This document shows, one piece after another, positions 27,384 to 36,529 of a stretch of 64,000 bases of DNA. Positions within the stretch are counted from its first letter, which is position 1, and each line of letters begins with the position of its first letter. The stretch comes from Microlunatus sp. Gsoil 973 (GTDB lineage Bacteria; Actinomycetota; Actinomycetes; Propionibacteriales; Propionibacteriaceae), in NCBI RefSeq assembly GCF_009707365.1, contig NZ_CP046122.1, forward strand, positions 3,906,001 to 3,970,000, written 5' to 3'. The translations under genes and the position numbers were made by a program. The notes under the pieces are model-generated. The model saw nothing but the letters and a program-made list of their open reading frames with translations, was not told the DNA's origin and ran no database searches.

Positions 27384-27750
27384 GGTTTCGGCTCTGACCG
27401 CCAGCACGATGACGGCCGTCGCTTTCGCCGCAGTTCCCACCGCCGCTTGGGCGGCACCGCCGAACGGAGGCAAGGATGTTGTCAACGGACCCGACATCGC
27501 CGAGGGCGCACAGAACGCGCCGGGCAGCCAAGCCATCCAGGACCTCATCAACACCATCGGCTTCTATGCGATCATCGCCTGCCTGATCGGGCTGCTGCTC
27601 TCCGGGCTGATTCTCGCGATGGGTCCCCGTCTCGGCTTCACCCAGGCCAGCACCGTCGGCAAGGTCGGCATCTTCGCCTCCCTCGGTGTGGCGTTCCTGG
27701 TCGGCATCTCGGCGACCTTGATCAACTTCTTCTACAACGCCGGAGCCTGA
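27364..27750 (+). CDS. DUF6112-like small membrane protein (pilin/VirB2-like)
   Basis: A 128-residue protein with a signal peptide (start MQNQTRRVSALTAS, cleavage likely after AAWA) and two hydrophobic helices (FYAIIACLIGLLLSGLILAM and VGIFASLGVAFLVGISATLI). Length, leader and two-helix topology match VirB2/TrbC-type pilin subunits and the DUF6112 family found at this place in actinobacterial conjugation operons. It may form a surface or channel filament; inferred from topology and context. Confidence 0.75.
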   Translation: MQNQTRRVSALTASTMTAVAFAAVPTAAWAAPPNGGKDVVNGPDIAEGAQNAPGSQAIQDLINTIGFYAIIACLIGLLLSGLILAMGPRLGFTQASTVGKVGIFASLGVAFLVGISATLINFFYNAGA

Positions 27751-27784
27751 CTCCCCCGCAGGTACGGGACGCAAGGAGGCGCCC

Positions 27785-28576
27785 ATGCCACGCAGTCCCC
27801 GCCGGACGATCACCATCACCGCAGGAATCGTCGTCGTCCTCGCACTGATCGCCGTCATCGCCTATCTGGCCGGCCGCTCCACCAATGCAACACCGCCACC
27901 ACCGCCTGCCCACACGACGGGTTCGGACCCGGTCAGCTCTCCGAGCCAGACAGCCGGATCATCTGAGCCTGGGCTGGCCGTGGGTAGGGCGTACGCCGGG
28001 ACGGGCGGCAGCTCCAAAGGACCGGCCGGGCTCCCTCTTGGCTACGACCACAATAAGGCCGGTGCTGCTACCGCCGCGACGAACTATTTGATGTGGCTGA
28101 ATTCGATCAGAATCACCGACAAGTCGACCGCCGACGCGATGGCCACCTCCGCCGCTGCCGATGCAGCAACCCGTACTGCGTTGATCCATTCCTCCGACGA
28201 GACCCGCTCCGGCATGGATGACCTCAAGGCCGATCAGCTTGAGCCGGCCCGGGGTGCGTACGCCGTCGCCCACTACTCCGACGACCAGGCAACCATCTAC
28301 ATCTGGGCACCGGAAGTCACCACCGACCGCAGCGGGACCACCGATCAACTGTGGGCAATCGATGCGGTCCAGGTCGTCTGGGCCAGCGGCGACTGGAAAC
28401 TTGATCATCAACTGATGGCCCAGACCGGCGGCGCCGCTGTTGATCCGGCGGATCCTGCGGGCAATCCGAGCGCTGCGGAGAAGCGGTCGATCCTGTCGCG
28501 GATCCCGGCCGATGCGGGCGAGATCACCGACACCGCCGACCAGACCTGGTTCGAGTACGCCAATGCTGCGCACTAG
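27785..28576 (+). CDS. VirB8/TcpC-like membrane protein
   Basis: A 263-residue protein with one N-terminal membrane helix (TITAGIVVVLALIAVIAYLAG), a long low-complexity linker rich in Pro, Ser and Gly, and a soluble domain of about 150 residues (GAATAATNYLMWLNSI, then QVVWASGDWKLDHQLM). The fold looks NTF2-like, as in VirB8/TcpC scaffold proteins. It sits between the pilin-like and VirB6-like genes and overlaps the latter by 14 bases. Confidence 0.75.
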   Translation: MPRSPRRTITITAGIVVVLALIAVIAYLAGRSTNATPPPPPAHTTGSDPVSSPSQTAGSSEPGLAVGRAYAGTGGSSKGPAGLPLGYDHNKAGAATAATNYLMWLNSIRITDKSTADAMATSAAADAATRTALIHSSDETRSGMDDLKADQLEPARGAYAVAHYSDDQATIYIWAPEVTTDRSGTTDQLWAIDAVQVVWASGDWKLDHQLMAQTGGAAVDPADPAGNPSAAEKRSILSRIPADAGEITDTADQTWFEYANAAH

Positions 28577-30473
28577 CTGGATTCGACGCCTGGTGATCAT
28601 GGCCGCGCTCGTCGGCGCGCTAGCTTCCCTCGTTGCGCCCCGGGCGAGCGCCTCGCCGACGACCGAGGAGCGCCGCCAGGTCGCCGAAGAAGTGGCGACG
28701 TCGATGTGTCAGACGATGCCGGCGATTCCCAAGCTGCCCACGAAGATCGACCCGCACAATCTGTGTCAGGAGGTGATCGTCGAGAACGTCGATCCGGAAG
28801 GCAACAACAGCGGGATCCGCGCCGCCTGTGAAGCGTCGCTGCCGATCTGGGCCCGACCAGCCGTCCCGTTCTGTACGTCGGTCCTGGACAAGATACTGGA
28901 CCCTGCCCGCAAGCAGTTCCTGGACAAGGTCGTTCCATCGGTACAGAAGCTGGCCTGCATCACCTCGGCCCCGGCAACGTTCGACTGCCTGGCCAAACAG
29001 GTACACATCTGGCTCGAACAGGCCATCACCAGCCTCTGGCAGAACCTGCTGACAGTCCTGACCGACAACACCCAGGTCATCGGACTCCTCGACGGCTGGC
29101 ACAACCACGGCATCGTATCGATCTACAGCGACGTCGGCGCCGTCGGCGCAACCCTGTTGCTTGGTGTCATTCTGACCTCCTTGATCATTTCCGCGATCCG
29201 CTTCGACTTTCGACAGTTCGGCACCGCCATCCTCGGCGTGATCACATGGGGCCTGTTCTGGTCCGGCGGCGTGGCGATCGCCGTACTGCTGATGAAGGCT
29301 TCCGATGATGTCGCGACGTGGCTCGCCGGGCGCCCGGATGCATCCGGTAAGACCAATCTCGATCGCGCCGGACAGCACTTCGCGAACTGGGTCGAGTACA
29401 TCAGCGGTGCAGCACCCAAGCTGCGACCGGGCTTCGATGAACCCGGCAGCCTCATCGCAATCTTGATCTGCATGTTCTTGATCATCGCTATCGTCGCGAC
29501 CCTAGTCGCTCTGCTGATGCGCAACATCGCCTTGCTCATGATCATTATGGCACTACCGCTCACGCTCGCCGGCGCCGCCGGGCCGCGGCTGACCCGCGAA
29601 TGGTTCATTGCGGCCGTACGGATGTTCGTCGCGTTGCTGCTGGCGAAGCCGCTGATCGTGATCGCCGTACGCGTCGGAGCGGTTTTGGTGTCGGTGCCCT
29701 CCCAAGGCGAACCGCAGGCCAGCTTTTCCGACGCCTTGCTGGGTGTGGCGATCATCCTGTTGGCCGCTCTGTTGCCGGGCGTGATCTACAGGTTCTCCGG
29801 CGGGCTGATGAACACGTCCGCCGGTACGGCGCCGCGCGCATCGGCTGGCGTAACCGGGCAAGCGTCCCAGTCGGTGGCGACGAGCGCGGACATGACGCGG
29901 AGGATCATGGAACGCAATGCGCCCCGTCCCGCATTGACCGCATCGTCAACTCAAGCGAGTTCCTCGGGTACGGGGCACGCCGGAGCGAGCACCGCGGCAG
30001 GCATCCGTGGCGCTGCTGGAGCTCGGGGTGCCGCGGGAGCGCTCGGTGGTCCAGTGGGCATCGCCGCGATGGCGGCCACCATCGGAGCTGGTGCTCTCGA
30101 GTCCGGTGGTCGTTGGCTAGCCGGGCACGCCGCAACCGGTGGCGGCGTCTTTGGAGACGTCGAGGCACCCCACGTACCGTCACCGCCGATCTCCCGGATT
30201 CCGTACGGCAGCCGGACCCAGCACGACTCCGGCGATCACCCGTCGTCGCAGAAGACCGAGGCAACCACCAACCAGCAGACGACGCCTACGAACATCACTG
30301 TCATCCAGCAGCCCGATGCGCCTGCCAAACAACGTCCAACGATCGACCCGTCCGAGCCGCACCTGATCATCCCCGGCACCGTCGTACCTGAAGTTCCCAA
30401 GTCCGACGACCAGCCCGCGCTGCCCCAGAAGCCATCCTCCCTCGCCGGCACAGAAGACGACGATCATGAGTAG
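28563..30473 (+). CDS. VirB6/TrbL-like polytopic channel protein
   Basis: A 636-residue protein from ATG 28563 with a signal sequence (LVIMAALVGALASLVAPRASA), an extracellular Cys-containing region (SMCQTMP, NLCQEV, FCTSV, LACIT), and a block of about six membrane helices (for example GATLLLGVILTSLIISAI, LIAILICMFLIIAIVATLVA, LLGVAIILLAALLPGVIY). The C-terminal 200 residues are Ala/Gly/Ser/Thr-rich and probably cytoplasmic. This is the VirB6 topology. It overlaps both neighbours, so the operon is tightly coupled. Intact. Confidence 0.85.
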   Translation: MLRTSWIRRLVIMAALVGALASLVAPRASASPTTEERRQVAEEVATSMCQTMPAIPKLPTKIDPHNLCQEVIVENVDPEGNNSGIRAACEASLPIWARPAVPFCTSVLDKILDPARKQFLDKVVPSVQKLACITSAPATFDCLAKQVHIWLEQAITSLWQNLLTVLTDNTQVIGLLDGWHNHGIVSIYSDVGAVGATLLLGVILTSLIISAIRFDFRQFGTAILGVITWGLFWSGGVAIAVLLMKASDDVATWLAGRPDASGKTNLDRAGQHFANWVEYISGAAPKLRPGFDEPGSLIAILICMFLIIAIVATLVALLMRNIALLMIIMALPLTLAGAAGPRLTREWFIAAVRMFVALLLAKPLIVIAVRVGAVLVSVPSQGEPQASFSDALLGVAIILLAALLPGVIYRFSGGLMNTSAGTAPRASAGVTGQASQSVATSADMTRRIMERNAPRPALTASSTQASSSGTGHAGASTAAGIRGAAGARGAAGALGGPVGIAAMAATIGAGALESGGRWLAGHAATGGGVFGDVEAPHVPSPPISRIPYGSRTQHDSGDHPSSQKTEATTNQQTTPTNITVIQQPDAPAKQRPTIDPSEPHLIIPGTVVPEVPKSDDQPALPQKPSSLAGTEDDDHE

Positions 30474-31971
30474 CCAACAGGTCCGCTTCGGCCCACGCGA
30501 GTCTCACGGCTGGCTGCTCGGGATGACGACTTCCCAACTCCTGCTGGGAATCGTCGCTGTCTGGACGAGCACCCGAATCTTCAACGCCGATACCAGCGGA
30601 CCGGCGCGGGCAGGCTGGATCGCTCTGGCAGCGGCCTGCCTGACGGTTGCGTTCCTGCCGCTGCGTGGTCGCACGATCGTCGAATACATCCCGGTCATCG
30701 TCAGCTTCTGGGGCCAGCGCCTCACCGGCCACGACGTCTATCGAGGAGGCGTGTTCCGTATGCGCGACACCGACACCGTGGAGTTCGTGCTGCCCGGCGA
30801 CCTCGCCCAGCTCCGCCTGATCAACTTCGAGGTCGACGGCAGCAGTGGCGCGGAAATTGCGATCGTCCACGACCCGTGCGCCAAGACCTACACCGGTGTT
30901 CTCGCCCTCGAAGGATCCACCTTCGCCCTCCTGGAAACCTCCGTGCGTGCGGCGCGCGTCGACGCCTGGGGCAATCTGCTTGCCCAGTTGTGCTCCGAGG
31001 GCGGCGCAGTCAGCCGTCTCCAGGTGCTCGAACGCACGCTGCCCGACTCCGGCGACGCGCTGCATCGCGACTGGGCCCGCCGCGGCCACCACGACGGCAC
31101 ACTGCAAGCGGCCAACTACGAGCAACTCCTCGCCGCCGTCGACGGCTCGACCCAGGCCCACGAATGCTTCGTCGCCGTCACCATCGACGCCCGCCGCGCA
31201 GGCTCGGAGATCCGTCAGGCCGGCGGCGGTCACCCCGGCGCATCGGCCGTGGTGGTACGCGAGATCGACAAGATCACCGAGGGACTCAAGGCGGCAGGCG
31301 TCCGCGTCGAGGGCTGGTGTTCACCCCGGCTGCTCGGCGAGATCATCCGAACCGCGTACGACCCGACTTCGCGACCGCTGATCCAGCGGCGTGGCGGCGC
31401 AGCATCCGACAACCGCGGCGGCGACGACGGGCTGCCGTCCGGTGTCGACCCGCGGATCTGCGGACCGATGCACGCAGAGAACACCTGGTCCTACTACCGC
31501 ACGGACTCAGCCGTCCATCGCTGCTGGTGGATCCTGCAGTGGCCGCGCCAGTACGTCGACTCTGCGTTCCTGTCACCGTTGCTGCTGTCCAGTCAGCATC
31601 AGCGCACGGTGTCGATCATCCTCGAACCGCTGAGTCCGAGTCGGGCGAGTCGCCGGGTGACTCTGAAGCAGTCCGGCGTGACCTCCGAAGCAGCAATGCG
31701 GAAACGCTTCCGGCGCCGTACCACCCGATTACACGAGGTGGAAGCGACCGATGTGGACCGGCGAGAGTCCGAGCTGGTTGCCGGTCACGGTCTCTATCGG
31801 ATGCTCGGCTTCCTGTCCGTCTCGTCGCCGGACCTTGCAGATCTTGAAGTGGCCTCCGGCGAGATCGAATCACTGGCCCAGCGGTCCCAACTGGAGATCA
31901 CCCGACTCCCCGGCGAACACGACCAGGCCTTCGCGGTCGCCGCACTGCCCCTGGCGCGAGGTTTGCGATGA
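30466..31971 (+). CDS. SCO6880-family T4SS protein
   Basis: A 501-residue protein with two N-terminal membrane helices (MTTSQLLLGIVAVW and AGWIALAAACLTVAFLPL) followed by a large cytoplasmic region (VYRGGVFRMRDT, NYEQLLAAVDGS, RWWILQW-like segment at WILQWPRQYVDSAFL). This PrgI-like plus VirB4-N-like layout is the SCO6880 family, which in actinobacteria precedes the VirB4-like ATPase and probably provides its membrane anchor. It overlaps the next gene by 4 bases. Intact. Confidence 0.85.
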   Translation: MSSQQVRFGPRESHGWLLGMTTSQLLLGIVAVWTSTRIFNADTSGPARAGWIALAAACLTVAFLPLRGRTIVEYIPVIVSFWGQRLTGHDVYRGGVFRMRDTDTVEFVLPGDLAQLRLINFEVDGSSGAEIAIVHDPCAKTYTGVLALEGSTFALLETSVRAARVDAWGNLLAQLCSEGGAVSRLQVLERTLPDSGDALHRDWARRGHHDGTLQAANYEQLLAAVDGSTQAHECFVAVTIDARRAGSEIRQAGGGHPGASAVVVREIDKITEGLKAAGVRVEGWCSPRLLGEIIRTAYDPTSRPLIQRRGGAASDNRGGDDGLPSGVDPRICGPMHAENTWSYYRTDSAVHRCWWILQWPRQYVDSAFLSPLLLSSQHQRTVSIILEPLSPSRASRRVTLKQSGVTSEAAMRKRFRRRTTRLHEVEATDVDRRESELVAGHGLYRMLGFLSVSSPDLADLEVASGEIESLAQRSQLEITRLPGEHDQAFAVAALPLARGLR

Positions 31972-33524
31972 AGCGCGACTCCAACTCCGTCACCACGTCG
32001 CCGACTACGGCGTCCCGGACCCCGTGGCGCAGCCGGCCGCCGGCGGAGCGGGTGGACGACTCGTTGGCCGACATCCTCGGGACACTTGATATCGCACCGG
32101 CCGGCCGTGGCCCCTCGGGTCCACGCGCCGGCCGGGTCTTCCATCGGTTGCGGCTGCGGGCGCAGGAGGAGACGACCGCCCAGATCGCCGGGACGTACCC
32201 GTTCGTGGCCGAGCACGGCTTCACCGCCGATGGCACGTTCATCGGCCGCGACCGGTTCACGCGGGGCGCGTTCCGCTTCGATCCGTTCGAGCTGTACCGT
32301 GCCGGGCTGCTGCCCAATCCCAACGTCGCGATCTTCGGCACCATCGGTTCCGGCAAGTCCTCCTTGATCAAGACCATGGCGCTGCGACTGCTGGCCTTCG
32401 GCGTACGGTTCATCAACCCCGCCGACACCAAAGGCGAAATGGCTCCCCTGGCGCGCGCCGTCGGAGCCACCCTCGTCCAACTCGGCCCCGGCATGGGCAA
32501 AGCGCTCAATCCGCTGTACGCGCCCGAGCGGCCCGCCGGCATCGACGAGCGGATGTACATCGAGCTCATGGAGCAACAGCGACTCCTGCTGCTGAACGCC
32601 CTCGGTGCCACCGCCTCCGGTCGACCGCTCACCGCCCGCGAGGAGACGGGGATCGAACAGGCGCTCGCCCAGCTGACCCGGCAAAGTGATCACGTCGCGG
32701 CTGACCGGATGCGGCAACCCAACCTCGCCGAGTTCAGCGAGCTGATGCTCAACCCGACCCAGGCGATGGCCGACGCCATCCCCGTGCCGCTCTCGGTGCT
32801 CGCCGACGACTGTCTTGATCTCGCGCTTCGCTTCCGCGCCATGGTCAAGGGGGCGCTCAAAGGCATCTTTGACGGCCAGACCGTCGAGATCGACTGGAAT
32901 CGCCCCGGCGTGGTGATCGACATTTCCCGGATCCGGTCCTCTGACGCCGGAGTCGCGTTGACCATGACCTGTGGTCAGGCGCTGGTCGATCAGATCCTCA
33001 CCTTCACCGACGACCAGTGGGTACGGATCCTCGACGAGTGCTGGCGACAGATCCGCTATCCCCACATCGTCCGCCGGATCTCCGAAGGGCAGAAGCTCGC
33101 ACGCGGCGACGACGTCACTTCCGGGTCAGCGACCATGATCGCCCTGCACCGCATCTCCGATCTGATGGGTGCCGCCCCCGAAGTCCGCGAACTCGCCCTC
33201 GGCCTGCTCGCCGACTGCTCCACCCGGATCGTCTACAACCAGGCCGATGATCAAGTACCGATCACCCGATCGACCCTCAATCTCACGGATATCGAAGCCG
33301 AGTTGCTGCCACGACTCCCGCAGGCCACCGCGCTGTGGAAGGTCGCCCAGCGGTCCTTCGTCGTCGATCACACCGTGCTGCGCGACGGCTACGAATGGGA
33401 CCTCATCCAAACCGACTCTCGGATGGGCAGCCGCAAGTACGAGACCGTCGACGATCCCCGCGAAGCCATGGCCTCCGAAGTACTCCCGGACCAAACACCG
33501 GATGACGCCGAAGGGGTGGCGTGA
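31968..33524 (+). CDS. VirB4-like transfer ATPase
   Basis: A 518-residue ATPase with Walker A FGTIGSGKSSLIKTM (about residues 124-138), a second acidic motif at FINPADTKGEMAPLA, and Walker B WVRILDECWRQI near residue 350, followed by DVTSGSATMIALHRISD, a sensor-like segment. It lacks the N-terminal membrane-interaction domain of classical VirB4, supplied by the SCO6880 protein upstream. It should power assembly and DNA export. ATGA overlap with both neighbours. Intact. Confidence 0.9.
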   Translation: MKRDSNSVTTSPTTASRTPWRSRPPAERVDDSLADILGTLDIAPAGRGPSGPRAGRVFHRLRLRAQEETTAQIAGTYPFVAEHGFTADGTFIGRDRFTRGAFRFDPFELYRAGLLPNPNVAIFGTIGSGKSSLIKTMALRLLAFGVRFINPADTKGEMAPLARAVGATLVQLGPGMGKALNPLYAPERPAGIDERMYIELMEQQRLLLLNALGATASGRPLTAREETGIEQALAQLTRQSDHVAADRMRQPNLAEFSELMLNPTQAMADAIPVPLSVLADDCLDLALRFRAMVKGALKGIFDGQTVEIDWNRPGVVIDISRIRSSDAGVALTMTCGQALVDQILTFTDDQWVRILDECWRQIRYPHIVRRISEGQKLARGDDVTSGSATMIALHRISDLMGAAPEVRELALGLLADCSTRIVYNQADDQVPITRSTLNLTDIEAELLPRLPQATALWKVAQRSFVVDHTVLRDGYEWDLIQTDSRMGSRKYETVDDPREAMASEVLPDQTPDDAEGVA

Positions 33525-35359
33525 TCATGTGGCGCTGGTACACCGCCGAGGACCGCAGACAAGCGGCCATGCTGACCGTCCTGTTGGTCTTGCTCGGTCT
33601 CGTCATCACCGCCTCCGCACCGTTGATCACCGGTCTCGGCCTGATGACCCTCAGCGGGCATAGTTCGGATCTGCCTGGGAGTTGGCTGACCATGATCTCG
33701 TCGATCTGGCGGGATCCGACCCACCCGGACCGGGCGTTCGCGATCTCGGTCGGCGCCGGCGGCTTCTGGTTCCTGACCGTCGTCATGATCACTGTTCTGA
33801 TCGGCGCCTACGCGTGGTTCGCGGTGATGGCGTACCGGCTTGTTGCTCCGACAGGTAGCGGGTTCGCGAGCCGGGCTGATCTTGCTCGCGAGCTGTCCGT
33901 GTCGACCTGCCGGAAGCGAGCCCGTACGACTCGCCCTGATCTTGATCGGAAGTCCCGCCTGCTGACGCCGCCCGCCCAAGTCGGGATTCCCCTGCATCAG
34001 GCTGCTGTCGGCCGGCAGACGCTCTGGCTGCCGCTGGAGAACGCGACCGGAGTGATCGCTCCGCAGCAGTCGGGCAAGACGCTGATGGACCTGCTGCACA
34101 AGGTGATTATGGCACCGGGCGGGCTGATCGTCACGTCCACAAAACTCGACCTCTTCCTGCTCACCGCCAAGGCCCGGGAGCGGAGCGGCTCGACCGTGCA
34201 GGTCCTCGATCTGACCGGCGCCGCGCACTGGGAACAGGTCGTCCGATGGAACCCGATCCGCGGCTGTACGACGATCAAGGCAGCCAAGCGACGCGCGCAG
34301 GCACTCCTGCGGGCCACAACCGGCGACGGCTACGACGGGCAAGCCGGCAATCACGCCTTCTTCGAACGCCGGGCCGTCGACGTCCTCACCGCCTATCTGC
34401 TCGCCGCCGGCATCTCCGAAGCACCATTGGACGACTTCATCAGCTGGTGCCAGAACGATCTTGACACCGAAGCCGCGGCAATACTGCGCAACCGCCCGGA
34501 GTACGCCGCCGTGCGACGAACCCTGCAACAAGCCCAAGCCGTCGTCGAAGAGACCCGCTCCGGCATTTGGGAGACCATCCGCGACGCCATCGCCTGCCTC
34601 ACCGATCCAGACGTCACCGAAAGTTCCCTGCCCCGGGGCGGCGAGCTCGGCTTCGACCCGGAGATCTTCGTCCGCAGCGGCGGAACCGTCTACGTGATCG
34701 GCTCCGAGGACGACGCCGCATCGCAAGCACCACTGATCACCGCCTACGTCCAAGACGTCCTCGACACTGCCCGCCGGATGGCCATCACCGACAGCACCAC
34801 CACCGGACGCGAACGACTCACGCCACCCTTTACCGCCGTACTGGACGAGGTCGCTTCCATCTGCCCGCTGCCCGATCTGCCTGACACACTGTCCGACTCA
34901 GCCGGCCGCGGCGTCCTGGTTCACTACGCCCTGCAATCGCCGGCCCAGGCTCAGTCTCGCTGGGGCAAAGCCGCGGCAACGCTGTTCGACAACACGACCG
35001 CGTTGGCGATCTTCGGCGGCCTCAAGTCCGAGGAGACGCTGAAGTGGGCGTCGCTGCTGGCCGGCCGGCGACTGGAGGAACGTCGCACCCGGCAGAGCCG
35101 CGGCTTCGCCGATGCCGGCTCAATCCAGATCGGCTCCGAACGGTCGGACCTCCTCGAGCCAGCAGCCGTACGCCAACTGCCCCGCGGCCGGGCGCTATTG
35201 ATCGTGAGATCGATGCCCGCATTGATCGTGCGGCTCATCCCGGCCTGGAAGCGGCCCGACTGGAAACAACTCCAAGCTGACGCCCGATCGATCCGGACCG
35301 GGCAGGACACGACGTCGGAGCCCATCCCGACCATGGCGAAGGAGTTGGTGGCACGATGA
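33521..35359 (+). CDS. VirD4/TraG-like coupling protein
   Basis: A 612-residue type IV coupling protein. Two N-terminal helices (AMLTVLLVLLGLVITASAPL and FLTVVMITVLIGAYAWFAVM) precede the nucleotide domain: Walker A IAPQQSGKTLMDLL near residue 183 and Walker B TAVLDEVASICPLP near 445, then HYALQSPAQAQSRWG and the TraG/VirD4-like RRTRQSRGF segment. It brings the relaxase-DNA complex to the channel. Intact, with a 4-base overlap to the VirB4-like gene. Confidence 0.92.
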   Translation: MIMWRWYTAEDRRQAAMLTVLLVLLGLVITASAPLITGLGLMTLSGHSSDLPGSWLTMISSIWRDPTHPDRAFAISVGAGGFWFLTVVMITVLIGAYAWFAVMAYRLVAPTGSGFASRADLARELSVSTCRKRARTTRPDLDRKSRLLTPPAQVGIPLHQAAVGRQTLWLPLENATGVIAPQQSGKTLMDLLHKVIMAPGGLIVTSTKLDLFLLTAKARERSGSTVQVLDLTGAAHWEQVVRWNPIRGCTTIKAAKRRAQALLRATTGDGYDGQAGNHAFFERRAVDVLTAYLLAAGISEAPLDDFISWCQNDLDTEAAAILRNRPEYAAVRRTLQQAQAVVEETRSGIWETIRDAIACLTDPDVTESSLPRGGELGFDPEIFVRSGGTVYVIGSEDDAASQAPLITAYVQDVLDTARRMAITDSTTTGRERLTPPFTAVLDEVASICPLPDLPDTLSDSAGRGVLVHYALQSPAQAQSRWGKAAATLFDNTTALAIFGGLKSEETLKWASLLAGRRLEERRTRQSRGFADAGSIQIGSERSDLLEPAAVRQLPRGRALLIVRSMPALIVRLIPAWKRPDWKQLQADARSIRTGQDTTSEPIPTMAKELVAR

Positions 35360-35380
35360 CCGACGAGCCGTTCGATCCCC

Positions 35381-35896
35381 TTGAGGGGGACTGAGTTCTT
35401 CGACGACGGCCATGATCTTGCCGAAGTGCGTCGCGATCTTCGTACCGTCCGCGAGATGGTCAGCCAACACAGCCGGGTGATTGAAGCCATCGACGGCGTA
35501 CTTGCCCGGCTCGTCGACGTCCGAGAAGGCAGCCTCCATCCCGCACCGTGGTGCTACCACCAGCCTCCGCCGATGAAGGACGTCGACGTCCTCCCTACCT
35601 GGGTGGCCTGGTTCAACCTCCGCTACGCCCCGCAAGAACACACCAAACGCATCCCCTACTGCTGGGAACAACACGGCGGTCTCGCCGCCGAAGTCGCCAC
35701 GCTCGCCGCGACCTGGCAACGGGCGTTCGACGACGCCAAGGCCAACACCGACGCCGCTCAGATGTGGCACGACCGCTGGCTACCCGGATTCCAGCAGCGA
35801 ATGCGCCAATGGGTGCCCGCCGACTGCTTCGACGGCAACCACCGCGACCCCCGGCCGCCGGCGCCACCACGAACCACAATCGAGGTCGAGACATGA
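35381..35896 (+). CDS. DUF4913-family protein, start disturbed by a G-run
   Basis: The body is a DUF4913 protein (WYCYHQ-like [56 protein letters not shown]), common in actinobacterial ICEs, function unknown. An ATG at 35356 overlapping the coupling-protein stop gives [12 protein letters not shown] then TGA. With one G fewer in 35385-35389 this frame would continue into [14 protein letters not shown], giving 179 residues. As sequenced, TTG 35381 is the only nearby start. The G run sits in a small hairpin (CCCC-TTGA-GGGG). Either an indel or slippage. Confidence 0.75.
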   Translation: MRGTEFFDDGHDLAEVRRDLRTVREMVSQHSRVIEAIDGVLARLVDVREGSLHPAPWCYHQPPPMKDVDVLPTWVAWFNLRYAPQEHTKRIPYCWEQHGGLAAEVATLAATWQRAFDDAKANTDAAQMWHDRWLPGFQQRMRQWVPADCFDGNHRDPRPPAPPRTTIEVET

Positions 35897-36348
35897 TCAC
35901 GGCACTGCACAGCCGACCGTCGCCGCCGCGCCTGGTGCAACTTGGGTACGACGACGGCTGGCTGCTCCTGCCGCCAACCTTTCTGAACCTCCGGATCCCG
36001 GTCGTCATCGTTGATCACGCCTACACAGACGATCCGATCCGCTTCGGCCTCGAACCTTTCGGTACCCGCGATCCCAAAGAAGCACTCCCCCAAACCGACC
36101 TGCGGATCACCTACTACGGCAACGTCATCGCACTACGGACAAGATCAACCGCAGAGGTTCTCACGACCACCGTGGTGCGCCGCCGGTCTCCGGAGTCAGT
36201 GCTCGGCCGCCATGGAGCGGCTGCGTTGATCATCGGGAACACCTACAACCTCGAATCAACCTGGGCCGCTCTGTGGACGATGGCCATCGGGAAAGCGAAG
36301 ATCACAACCGCGGAGGAGGACTGTGAGCACACCCGAACCGCCCGCTGA
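35893..36348 (+). CDS. Hypothetical ICE protein
   Basis: A 151-residue protein from ATG 35893, overlapping the DUF4913 stop by 4 bases (ATGA). It is a mixed alpha/beta protein without membrane helices: [63 protein letters not shown] do not recognise the family. It is co-transcribed with the transfer genes; the operon position suggests an accessory role. Confidence 0.7.
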   Translation: MITALHSRPSPPRLVQLGYDDGWLLLPPTFLNLRIPVVIVDHAYTDDPIRFGLEPFGTRDPKEALPQTDLRITYYGNVIALRTRSTAEVLTTTVVRRRSPESVLGRHGAAALIIGNTYNLESTWAALWTMAIGKAKITTAEEDCEHTRTAR

Positions 36349-36529
36349 CGGTCCCCCCGAGTTGCAGGACCCCGACTTCATCAAGGTCAGCAAGGCACTG
36401 CACAACCGGGCAGAGAGAGCGCGCGCCGAGAAGTCCAAGACCCTGCAGGAGTGGAGCCAGGAACAAACTGACGAAGAGATCCTCTCCGAGTACGGCCTGG
36501 ACATGAACGTCCTCCGGGAGGACCCATAA
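36323..36529 (+). CDS. Small acidic protein with C-terminal EIL..YGLD motif
   Basis: A 68-residue protein from GTG 36323. It has a Pro-rich start, a charged helix (HNRAERARAEKSKTLQEWSQ), and the end EQTDEEILSEYGLDMNVLRE. The small protein at 46543-46740 on the other strand ends SMSDGEILTDFGIDLDQIEE, clearly the same motif. Each is followed within four bases by a WY-repeat protein gene, so the two pairs are paralogous cassettes. No known family comes to mind. Confidence 0.75.
   Translation: MSTPEPPADGPPELQDPDFIKVSKALHNRAERARAEKSKTLQEWSQEQTDEEILSEYGLDMNVLREDP

Noticed and set aside
35377-35389. CCCC-TTGA-GGGG hairpin as a transcription terminator of the transfer operon
   Set aside because: No T tract follows, and the downstream genes overlap in the same direction, so termination here is unlikely.
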